Shown here: piece by piece, positions 1 through 4,770 of the stretch
How the letters are laid out: each line of letters opens with the position of its first letter
Numbering within the stretch: the first letter of the stretch is position 1
NCBI GenBank assembly: GCA_025997455.1
Contig: BNUP01000141.1
Span: 1-5,098, forward strand
Reading direction: 5' to 3'
Source: Fibrobacterales bacterium
GTDB taxonomy: Bacteria > Fibrobacterota > Fibrobacteria > Fibrobacterales > Fibrobacteraceae
DNA: 5,098 nt
Translations under genes and position numbers: made by a program
Notes under the pieces: generated by a model
Seen by the model: only the letters and a program-made list of their open reading frames with translations
What the model was told of the DNA's origin: nothing
The model's database searches: none

Positions 1-33
1 CAAGTCAAAAGTTCCTCTCAAAGTTAAAATTCA
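1..33 (+). repeat. Left copy of a 33-bp exact inverted repeat (partner 1993-2025)
   Basis: The first 33 bases are the exact reverse complement of positions 1993-2025. Both copies encode the same stretch of the family-2 glycosyltransferase (residues KSKVPLKVKI), read on the plus strand here and on the minus strand at the partner. The match stops at position 33. It begins at the first base of the window, so its true length to the left is unknown. I see it as duplicated coding sequence from a fold-back join rather than as a recombinase site, because no recombinase gene or symmetrical core is visible. Confidence 0.95.
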
Positions 34-154
34 ATCCTTTTTACACACCACTCACTATTCCATTCTCTGTTTTCACGCCCGCTTTTACCAACCAAAACAA
101 CTAACGATTCTTTTGTCTCTTTTCCATCTTGGATGGCAACAACGGATAATTTAA
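2..154 (+). pseudogene. Detached downstream fragment of the family-2 glycosyltransferase
   Basis: The frame from position 2 reads KSKVPLKVKI and then QSFLHTTHYSI to position 64. This is what cellulose-synthase-like GT2 proteins carry right after the Q-Q-x-R-W motif (a K-I-Q-x-F-x-H-x-T-x-Y type segment entering the C-terminal membrane helices). It is therefore the natural continuation of the minus-strand gene at 2945-1995. After about position 64 the likeness fades, and the frame ends at TAA 152-154 with about 30 unrecognisable residues. Relatives usually carry well over 100 more residues with several membrane helices. Either the gene is truncated again near 64 or it has a frameshift there. 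The fragment overlaps the start of fkbM in another frame. Confidence 0.6.
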
Positions 155-1098
155 CAGAAACAAGTTACGCAAGAGAATACCTTGAAATTCGTTATCAGCC
201 GATAATAAAGCAATTTATGGAACAAATTGACGAAAATTTAATTCAGTTAAGACAGATAATACAAATAGTTGATATATTTTGCGATTATGCTGTTAGGCAT
301 TATCCGGATATGAAATTGAAAAGCGGCGAGGCGGCTGTTATTGGAAGTATTTTTCCCCGCTTAAATGATTTGGGATATTCCGTGCTAAAAAATGAAAAAG
401 GAATTTTTATAAATGGAAACAATTTGAAAATTTTTGGAACGGCAAACAACACTCTGTGGACGGCAGAGGGTGTTTTAAGCGGAGAATACGATTTTGATAA
501 TCACGGAGAGGACTTTATTGCAATAGACATTGGAATGAATATCGGCTTGGCTTCACTGTATTTGGCAAGGAAGGAATTTATAAAAAAAGTATATTCATTT
601 GAACCATTTGAACCTATCTTCATTCAAGCAAAAAATAATATAAATAACAATCCGCAAATTTCTTCCAAGATAGAGATTTTTAACTTTGGACTATCGGATG
701 AAAATAAGACAATAGAAGTTTTTTTTAACTCAAATTTACCCGGTCAAATGAGCAGTGTAAACGATAGATTTTCTATAGATAAGAATTTACCGAAGCAGTC
801 CGCAATTCTAAAAAAAGCAAGTGAAATAATTATACCTATATTTGCAAAACACAAAGAAAAAATTATGCTTAAAATTGACTGCGAAGGCGGCGAGCGGGAA
901 ATACTCCCCGATTTGCAAAGTTCAGGGCTTTTAAAACAAGTATCTGTGATAATAATGGAATATCACGACAATTATTACAAACCGCTTGTAGAATTGTTGA
1001 AAGAAAGTGGTTTTCAAACAAAAATTTACAATCAAAACTATATGGAGAAAGTTGGAATGATTTATGCAGAAAAATTAAACTGCAAATCATCCGCTTAA
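133..1098 (+). CDS. FkbM family SAM-dependent methyltransferase
   Basis: A protein of 321 residues. The C-terminal two thirds show the FkbM methyltransferase fold: the SAM-binding glycine motif AIDIGMNIGLASLYLA (about 130-145), the acidic end of the next strand in YSFEPFEP (154-161), KIDCEGGEREIL (247-258, the hallmark D-x-E-G-x-E segment) and IIMEYHDN (273-280). FkbM enzymes O-methylate sugars or natural-product scaffolds in the cytoplasm; the acceptor cannot be told here. Residues 1-115 form an N-terminal extension, helical and charged at first, with no motif I recognise. The ATG at 133 is the only ATG in the open frame before the domain. It has no Shine-Dalgarno sequence, so the start is moderately certain. 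The gene is strikingly AT-rich: sampled lines at 181-240 and 601-660 have 27-28% GC, against about 50% in a glyA line. This suggests transfer from another source. Confidence 0.88.
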   Translation: MATTDNLTETSYAREYLEIRYQPIIKQFMEQIDENLIQLRQIIQIVDIFCDYAVRHYPDMKLKSGEAAVIGSIFPRLNDLGYSVLKNEKGIFINGNNLKIFGTANNTLWTAEGVLSGEYDFDNHGEDFIAIDIGMNIGLASLYLARKEFIKKVYSFEPFEPIFIQAKNNINNNPQISSKIEIFNFGLSDENKTIEVFFNSNLPGQMSSVNDRFSIDKNLPKQSAILKKASEIIIPIFAKHKEKIMLKIDCEGGEREILPDLQSSGLLKQVSVIIMEYHDNYYKPLVELLKESGFQTKIYNQNYMEKVGMIYAEKLNCKSSA

Positions 1099-1145
1099 AG
1101 CCGACACAAAAAAGAACGAGCAACTCAAAAGCGATAAAAATTATA

Positions 1146-1183
1146 GTAGGCACTGACGACCTCTTAGGAGGTTAATAGAGGTT
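1146..1183 (+). repeat. Interspersed palindromic repeat, copy 1
   Basis: This stretch carries GAGGTTAATAGAGGTT (1168-1183), found identically at 3287-3302 beside the end of murC. It also carries GTAGGCACTGACGACCT (1146-1162), which matches the last 17 bases of the window at 14 of 17 positions. ACCTCT (1159-1164) can pair with AGAGGT (1177-1182). The sequence resembles a small mobile or REP-like palindrome. I do not recognise a named family. Confidence 0.6.
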
Positions 1184-1352
1184 ACCTTATGTAAATTTAA
1201 GCGGTTTTCTGCCATTGTATATACAGATTATCTCAATTTTTTTACAAGTGGGCGGCTATACTTATTCGCCGTTGTTCTACAAACTTGCAAGTTGGTCTAT
1301 GATAAATGGTTTGTGATGATAAACTCCACTTTCAACTCTTGCAATTCTAAAA

Positions 1353-1380
1353 GGGCGGGTTAAAAACCACGCCCCTACAA
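1353..1380 (+). repeat. GGGCGGGTT hairpin repeat, copy A
   Basis: A 28-base unit beginning GGGCGGGTT and ending CGCCCCTACAA. GGGCGGGTT pairs with AACC-A-CGCCC with one bulged A and a three-A loop. With the preceding bases (1339-1352) it matches 3051-3092 at 40 of 42 positions. The copies lie only between genes, which fits a dispersed intergenic palindrome; it may also act as a weak transcription stop. Confidence 0.85.
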
Positions 1381-1499
1381 TTCCCGTATCCCCTTCCAAA
1401 ACCCCACACCCTACACGCCACACCCTATACCCCACCTTGTGCTGCCGAGTGAAAAATTGTGAACGCGGTGTGGATAGAACACATCAAAAAATTCTATGG

Positions 1500-1521
1500 A
1501 TTCTGCAACCACGCGCAGAAT
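1500..1521 (+). repeat. Small REP-like hairpin (ATTCTGC / GCAGAAT)
   Basis: ATTCTGC (1500-1506) pairs perfectly with GCAGAAT (1515-1521) around an 8-base loop. It is followed by GACG, in the style of the short GGATTCT...AGAATGACG palindromes scattered through many bacterial intergenic regions. There is only one copy in this window, so its repeat nature is inferred from resemblance. Confidence 0.5.
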
Positions 1522-1541
1522 GACGAATTCTTCACACAACA

Positions 1542-1569
1542 GGGCGGGTTTAAAACCACGCCCCTACAA
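1542..1569 (+). repeat. GGGCGGGTT hairpin repeat, copy B
   Basis: This is the same 28-base unit as copy A with a single substitution in the loop (GGGTTTAAAACC in place of GGGTTAAAAACC). It lies 38 bases upstream of the glyA start. The bases just after it (ACTCTACTCTCTACTCT) closely match those after copy C, so the shared unit of B and C extends rightward, whereas that of A and C extends leftward. Confidence 0.85.
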
Positions 1570-1594
1570 ACTCTACTCTCTACTCTAAAATTAC

Positions 1595-1600
1595 TACATT
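1595..1600 (+). promoter_or_regulatory. Possible -10 box of a leaderless glyA transcript
   Basis: TACATT ends seven bases before the glyA ATG, which would put the transcription start at or next to the start codon. This agrees with the lack of a ribosome binding site. No good -35 box is seen, so the call is weak. Confidence 0.25.
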
Positions 1601-1607
1601 CCCCACA

Positions 1608-2021
1608 ATGAAAACACTTCTTCAAACAGACCCAAGCATATCGGCTCTTATCGATAAAGAGGCAAATAGGCAAGAAACCGAGTTGGAACTCATCGCATCC
1701 GAGAATTATGCCTCAAAGGCGGTGATGGAGGCATTGGGAAGCCCCCTTACGAATAAGTATAGCGAAGGTTATGTGGGCAAACGCTACTATGGCGGAAATG
1801 ATGTTATAGACGAGGTGGAGGCACTTGCGATTGAACGGGGAAAACAGTTGTTCGGTTGCGAGCATATAAATGTTCAACCGCTTTCGGGAAGTCCTGCAAA
1901 TGCGGCGGTTTATTTTGCTACGATTAAGCCGGGTGATAAGGTTCTCGGCTTGCAGTTAGACCACGGCGGACATCTTTCGCACGGGCATCCGGTGAATTTT
2001 AACTTTGAGAGGAACTTTTGA
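1608..2021 (+). CDS. glyA: Serine hydroxymethyltransferase, N-terminal third only (truncated)
   Basis: SHMT is a cytoplasmic PLP enzyme that interconverts serine plus tetrahydrofolate with glycine plus methylene-tetrahydrofolate. The first 131 residues are unmistakable: ELELIASENYAS, LTNKYSEGYVGKRYYGG, the NVQPLSGSPANAAVY segment and LDHGGHLSHGHPVNF. The family is about 410-430 residues long, so the PLP-binding lysine and two thirds of the protein are missing. After F131 (codon 1998-2000) the family would continue with S-G, but the frame runs into antisense glycosyltransferase sequence, adds six foreign residues (NFERNF) and stops at 2019-2021. The body up to 2000 shows no damage and looks under normal selection. 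This points to a recent or artificial break rather than an old pseudogene. The ATG matches the usual SHMT start; no Shine-Dalgarno is present. Confidence 0.93.
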   Translation: MKTLLQTDPSISALIDKEANRQETELELIASENYASKAVMEALGSPLTNKYSEGYVGKRYYGGNDVIDEVEALAIERGKQLFGCEHINVQPLSGSPANAAVYFATIKPGDKVLGLQLDHGGHLSHGHPVNFNFERNF

Positions 2022-2945
2022 CTTGAAAACACGGGGTAAATCTTTGATTGCGGTTTGAATTGAGCCTTTTGCCCACCTGTATTGCTGACTTTTGAAGGCG
2101 TTAATATCTGCGGGGAGTTCTGCAGGGACTATTACATCGAATGCGAATTTCATCTTCCAACCTGCGAGTTGCGAGCGATAGGATAAATCCATATCTTCGG
2201 TGAGGGTGTCGCCTTCCCAACCGCCAGCCTCGTCTATTGCCTTGCGCCGCCAAACACCTGCTGTGCCGTTGAAGTTCATAAACAAACCGCCCCAACTCCT
2301 TGCGGATTGTTCAATTACAAAATGCCCGTCTATGCCTATGCTTTGAGCGAGAGTTAAACCTGATTCCGTGCGATTTAAGTGTCCCCAACGACCTTGAACC
2401 AAACCGACTTCTTTGTCGAGTATCAAAAACGGGACGGTGTGCATTAAAAAATCTTTTTCGGGTACAAAATCGGCATCGAAAATAGCCAAAAACTCGCCGT
2501 GTGCGGTTCTCATTCCCTCTTTTAATGCGCCCGCTTTATATTCTTTGCGGTCTGTGCGGTGTATTAGGGTTATATTGTAGCCTTTTTCTTTCATTTCCGC
2601 GACTTTGCGGGTGGAAATCTCTATACAGTCGTCGGTGGAGTCGTCTAAAACTTGAATTTCGTGCAGGTGGCGGGGGTATTCCATTGCACAAACGCTTTCT
2701 ATTAACCGTTCCACACAACTCCCTTCATTATATACGGGCAGTTGAGTTGTGACCTTTGGGAGAGCGTTCGGGTCGCACGAGGCGAGGAATGTTTCCAAAT
2801 CTTCTTTATCTCGTTTTCGCTGTTTTTTGAAGTTTTTCATAAACAAAACAACGCTAAAATAACAGTTGAATCCGTATATAACGAGTCCTGTTCCTGCAAT
2901 TACATATAAGACAAACAATATGTCTAAGAAGACGGTTGAAAGCAT
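1956..2945 (-). CDS. Membrane-anchored family-2 glycosyltransferase, C-terminally truncated
   Basis: A processive-type GT2 related to the cellulose-synthase-like family, which moves sugars from nucleotide donors at the inner membrane. Counting from the ATG at 2945 (329 residues): an N-terminal membrane helix in about 3-36, QLPVYNE (68-74), VLDDSTD (99-105), the metal-binding FDADF (156-160), the catalytic-base region TLTEDMDLS (247-255) and QQYRW (287-291). All catalytic motifs are thus present. The family usually goes on with several C-terminal membrane helices (about 480-500 residues in all). Here the true sequence ends at KVKI, and the last 12 residues are antisense glyA. The expected continuation, QSFLHTTHYSI, lies at 32-64 on the plus strand. 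A TTG at 2975 could add ten residues, but the ATG sits behind a good promoter and begins the membrane helix. Substrate unknown; product could be polysaccharide or glycolipid. Confidence 0.9.
   Translation of the reverse strand: MLSTVFLDILFVLYVIAGTGLVIYGFNCYFSVVLFMKNFKKQRKRDKEDLETFLASCDPNALPKVTTQLPVYNEGSCVERLIESVCAMEYPRHLHEIQVLDDSTDDCIEISTRKVAEMKEKGYNITLIHRTDRKEYKAGALKEGMRTAHGEFLAIFDADFVPEKDFLMHTVPFLILDKEVGLVQGRWGHLNRTESGLTLAQSIGIDGHFVIEQSARSWGGLFMNFNGTAGVWRRKAIDEAGGWEGDTLTEDMDLSYRSQLAGWKMKFAFDVIVPAELPADINAFKSQQYRWAKGSIQTAIKDLPRVFKSKVPLKVKIHRMPVRKMSAVV
1993..2025 (-). repeat. Right copy of the 33-bp inverted repeat, ending at the gene-gene join
   Basis: This is the exact reverse complement of 1-33. 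Its inner end contains TGAATTTT (1993-2000), which belongs equally well to glyA (codons for V-N-F) and, read backwards, to the glycosyltransferase (K-I-Q). Left of 1993 only glyA fits, and right of 2000 only the glycosyltransferase fits. The 8 bases are therefore the microhomology at the join. Confidence 0.9.
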
Positions 2946-2954
2946 AATGAAACA

Positions 2955-2983
2955 AATATAGAATTTTTTTTGCAAAAATGCAA
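2955..2983 (-). promoter_or_regulatory. Candidate sigma-70 promoter of the glycosyltransferase gene
   Basis: On the minus strand TTGCAT (2983-2978) is followed after exactly 17 bases by TATATT (2960-2955). The -10 box matches the consensus at five of six positions; the -35 box is weaker. Transcription would begin near 2948, only about three bases before the ATG at 2945. The message would be practically leaderless, in line with the absence of a ribosome binding site. The promoter supports the ATG over the upstream TTG, which lies inside its spacer. Confidence 0.5.
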
Positions 2984-3158
2984 GTATTTTTTTAGGTAAT
3001 TTACACTTTTCACTTTACACTCCCTACACCCAACACTCCATACCCTATTTTTGCAATGCTAAACGGGCGGGTTAAAAACCACGCCCCTACAAACTTTACT
3101 CTTTACTCTCTAAACCCTTCTCCCAACTTTACACTCTTTGCTTCCCTACATAAGGAAA
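2984..3158. other. Pyrimidine-rich spacer upstream of the glycosyltransferase
   Basis: Apart from hairpin copy C (3065-3092) this stretch holds degenerate CT/CA-rich plus-strand sequence, such as the run of ACTTTACAC- and CTCCCTACACC-like words at 3001-3048 and the TTTACTCT-like words at about 3093-3125. No coding sequence is credible. Similar runs lie at 1381-1436 and 1570-1607. Confidence 0.6.
3065..3092 (+). repeat. GGGCGGGTT hairpin repeat, copy C
   Basis: The 28-base unit is identical to copy A, and with the bases before it (3051-3064) the match covers 40 of 42 positions. It lies between the glycosyltransferase promoter and the murC 3' end. If the join at 1993-2000 is a fold-back, this copy points the other way from A and B in the native genome. 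Confidence 0.85.
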
Positions 3159-3210
3159 TCTCTAAAAACTCATCTGAACCACAATATCATAAAATTGGAG
3201 TTTTTAGAGA
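3159..3210. repeat. 13-bp perfect inverted repeat
   Basis: TCTCTAAAAACTC (3159-3171) is perfectly complementary to GAGTTTTTAGAGA (3198-3210) around a 26-base loop. It lies downstream of murC on that gene's strand and could fold in its transcript. No run of U follows, so it is not a standard intrinsic terminator. It may be the remnant of a small inverted-repeat element; no transposase is present. Confidence 0.75.
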
Positions 3211-3259
3211 CGACGGCGAACCTGCAAAAAATAAACATTCTCATTGTTCGCCCGTGTCG
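3211..3259. repeat. Imperfect stem-loop adjoining the 13-bp inverted repeat
   Basis: GGCGAAC (3215-3221) pairs with GTTCGCC (3246-3252), and the outer CGAC (3211-3214) pairs with GTCG (3256-3259) past a three-base bulge. The loop is 24 bases. It abuts the previous hairpin with no gap and is the middle of three stem-loops in a row. Confidence 0.55.
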
Positions 3260-3263
3260 CTCA

Positions 3264-3305
3264 GAGAACCTCTGTCAACCACTTGCGAGGTTAATAGAGG
3301 TTCTC
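3264..3305. repeat. Interspersed palindromic repeat, copy 2, overlapping the murC stop
   Basis: GAGAACCTCT (3264-3273) pairs perfectly with AGAGGTTCTC (3296-3305) around a 22-base loop. It contains GAGGTTAATAGAGGTT (3287-3302), shared with the copy at 1168-1183. The right arm encodes the last murC residues (E-N-L-Y), and the stop codon lies in the loop, so the repeat has become part of the gene end. On the murC strand it could help end or stabilise the transcript, but it lacks a U tract. Confidence 0.65.
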
Positions 3306-4700
3306 ACAACCGACAATTTTTTTTGCAAATTCAGCGAGTGAGGGGTCGCGGGCACCCATAAGCAAAATCACATCTCCGCTTTTTGCCAAAGAGAGAATTT
3401 CTTTAAGGCATTCGTCGCGGTCTGGAATAAAGTGTGCCTCGCAGTTGTTTTTTGCTATGCCGTCTGCGAGAATATCCGAGTTAAATGAGCGGTCGGCGGT
3501 GCCGCCTGCATAATAAATAGAACTGAACCATATAGAATCGCCTGTTCGCAATGCATTTGAAATTTCCTCTATCAAATCGTCTTTTAAGAATTTTGTTGGA
3601 CCAAAGCCGTGCGGCTGAAACCAAGCAAAGAGTTTTCCGCCTGCAACACCCGCCTTGCATATTTGCTGACACGAGCGGATACTCGCCGCGATTTTTGCGG
3701 GGTTGTGTGCATAATCATCGACCAAAATCACTCCGTTTTTCAAAGGGTAAATTTGACTGCGGCGGTGTATGCCCTTCCAAGTTTTAAGTGCAGAGGCACA
3801 AATTTCAAGTGAAATGCCGACTTGCAAGCAAACCGCAATGGCGGCTAAGGCGTTTTCCGCATTGTGTTTGCCGAGTGCGGGCAGGTAAAAATTTACGCCT
3901 TTCACGGAAAATTCCACCCCGAAACCTTTTACGGAGAAATTTTCGCCTTGAATAGTAGACTCAGATCCGTTTGCCGGATCGCCCAATAAAACAGCATTAC
4001 CCCACCCGAATTTAACGGAATTATCAAAATTTAACTTTTCATTTACAATTAGAACTCCGCCGCATTTTTTAACATTATCGGCAAAAACATTAAAAATATC
4101 CCTCAACTCGGAAAGTTCCTTGTGGTCTTTGTCTATGTTCAAAATCACGCCGATTTTTGGGGAATACCTCACCAATGAACCGTCGCTTTCGTCTGCCTCG
4201 GCAACGAGATAGCCGTTATTTTTGCCCGCCGCCGCATTCCCGATTTCCCCTTTTTCCTCCAACTCAACCAAGCCCGCTCCGCTCAACAAACCGGAATTTT
4301 TGCCTGCAAAGTTCAAAATATGCCAAATTAAACCCGTAACGGTGCTTTTTCCGCTCGTTCCGCTTACTGCTATTGTAGGATTTTCAAGGGTGATTTTCGC
4401 CAAAAGTTCGCTTCGGTGCATAACGGGCACGCTCAATTTTTTTGCTTTTTCGAGGTCGGGATTGCCTTGTTCTATTGCCGTGCTAACGACAACCGCCGTG
4501 AGTTCCGCGTGTATTCCGCTGCCGTCTTGCAAAAAGCATTTTACGCCTTTTGCCTCCAACTGCCTCTTTACCTGTGTGCTGTCTTCTGCACTAAACCTGC
4601 GGTCGGAACCTGCAACCTCTACTCCCCTTCCTGCCAAAAATTGTGCAAGTGCACTCATACCCACACCCGCCACACCCACAAAAAAATAACTCTCTTTCAC
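3291..4700 (-). CDS. murC: MurC-type Mur ligase (UDP-N-acetylmuramate--L-alanine ligase)
   Basis: A complete protein of 469 residues, the usual MurC size. MurC adds L-alanine to UDP-MurNAc with ATP in the cytoplasm, the first step of the peptidoglycan stem peptide. Visible in order: the N-terminal Rossmann-type GVAGVGMSALA (9-19), the ATP loop GTSGKST (114-120), EADESDGS (168-175), NIDKDHKE (188-195), GKHNAENALAAIA (277-289), DDYAHNPAKI (328-337), FQPHGF (361-366) and LMGARDPS (447-454). EADESD favours MurC over the recycling ligase Mpl, which usually has EADEYDTAFFD. Oddities are GTSGKST where most MurC have GTHGKTT, and H-N-P-A-K where most have H-H-P-T-E. With its position away from a mur cluster, these leave room for a paralogue with another role. 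It starts with GTG at 4700; the glycine motif 8 residues in fits this start, though no Shine-Dalgarno is seen. It is divergent from the antitoxin-like gene. Confidence 0.85.
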   Translation of the reverse strand: MKESYFFVGVAGVGMSALAQFLAGRGVEVAGSDRRFSAEDSTQVKRQLEAKGVKCFLQDGSGIHAELTAVVVSTAIEQGNPDLEKAKKLSVPVMHRSELLAKITLENPTIAVSGTSGKSTVTGLIWHILNFAGKNSGLLSGAGLVELEEKGEIGNAAAGKNNGYLVAEADESDGSLVRYSPKIGVILNIDKDHKELSELRDIFNVFADNVKKCGGVLIVNEKLNFDNSVKFGWGNAVLLGDPANGSESTIQGENFSVKGFGVEFSVKGVNFYLPALGKHNAENALAAIAVCLQVGISLEICASALKTWKGIHRRSQIYPLKNGVILVDDYAHNPAKIAASIRSCQQICKAGVAGGKLFAWFQPHGFGPTKFLKDDLIEEISNALRTGDSIWFSSIYYAGGTADRSFNSDILADGIAKNNCEAHFIPDRDECLKEILSLAKSGDVILLMGARDPSLAEFAKKIVGCENLY

Positions 4701-4714
4701 ACTAACCGTCCGTT

Positions 4715-4743
4715 TTGTTGGAAATTAGAAAAATTACTATATT
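4715..4743 (+). promoter_or_regulatory. Candidate promoter of the small antitoxin-like gene
   Basis: TTGTTG (4715-4720) and TATATT (4738-4743) are spaced by 17 bases in the 70-base divergent region between murC and the small gene. The -10 box is good and the -35 box poor. Transcription would start near 4750, giving a leader of about 20 bases that includes the ribosome binding site. Antitoxins often bind and repress such a promoter; I see no clear operator palindrome. Confidence 0.4.
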
Positions 4744-4759
4744 GGTAACGACCCTTAAT

Positions 4760-4765
4760 AGGAGG
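4760..4765 (+). promoter_or_regulatory. Strong Shine-Dalgarno AGGAGG of the small gene
   Basis: A full AGGAGG lies five bases before the ATG at 4771. It is the only textbook ribosome binding site in front of any gene in the window. This fixes the start and sets the gene apart from its neighbours. Confidence 0.85.
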
Positions 4766-4770
4766 CAATA

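Larger units (their letters stand above)
1099..1607. other. Gene-free spacer with repeats between fkbM and glyA
   Basis: I find no credible coding sequence in these 509 bases. The spacer holds a short interspersed repeat (1146-1183), two copies of a GGGCG/CGCCC hairpin repeat (1353-1380, 1542-1569), a small ATTCTGC/GCAGAAT hairpin (1500-1521) and pyrimidine-rich runs at about 1381-1436 and 1570-1607. The part from 1184 to 1350 contains nothing I can name. Confidence 0.7.

Noticed and set aside
869..1153. Minus-strand open frame of 94 residues across the fkbM end
   Set aside because: It lies opposite conserved FkbM motifs, has no ribosome binding site and no recognisable domain; it is a shadow frame.
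1165..1194. A minimal start-stop reading frame (ATG at 1189 followed directly by TAA) behind AGGAGG and AGAGG
   Set aside because: Both purine boxes belong to the interspersed repeat and no gene follows in position for translational coupling, so it is probably chance.
1608..2021. A decayed glyA pseudogene or a frameshift in glyA
   Set aside because: The first 131 residues are fully conserved with no internal stops, and the break is a clean switch to another gene on the opposite strand, not a shift of frame.
1..2025. A phase-variable invertible segment flanked by 33-bp inverted repeats, switching glycosyltransferase C-termini
   Set aside because: One orientation only gives an antisense-glyA tail and destroys a housekeeping gene, the repeats are plain coding sequence, and no recombinase gene is near. 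A fold-back join explains the data better.
1956..2975. Glycosyltransferase start at the TTG at 2975
   Set aside because: The TTG lies inside the spacer of the best promoter, and the in-frame ATG at 2945 begins the membrane helix directly.
1353..3092. A CRISPR array made of the three 28-base repeats
   Set aside because: The copies are irregularly spaced by about 160 and 1500 bases, are hairpins of the intergenic-repeat kind, and have no cas genes nearby.
3159..3210. A complete insertion sequence or MITE bounded by the 13-bp inverted repeat
   Set aside because: Only 26 bases lie between the arms and no target duplication is evident (AAGGAAA on one side, CGACGGC on the other), so a plain hairpin is all that can be supported.
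3056..3361. Plus-strand open frame of 101 residues over the repeat spacer
   Set aside because: It runs through the hairpin repeats and into antisense murC, so it is not a credible protein.
4222..4689. Plus-strand open frame of 155 residues opposite murC
   Set aside because: It is antisense to conserved murC motifs, and its proline/serine/threonine-rich translation is typical of a shadow frame.
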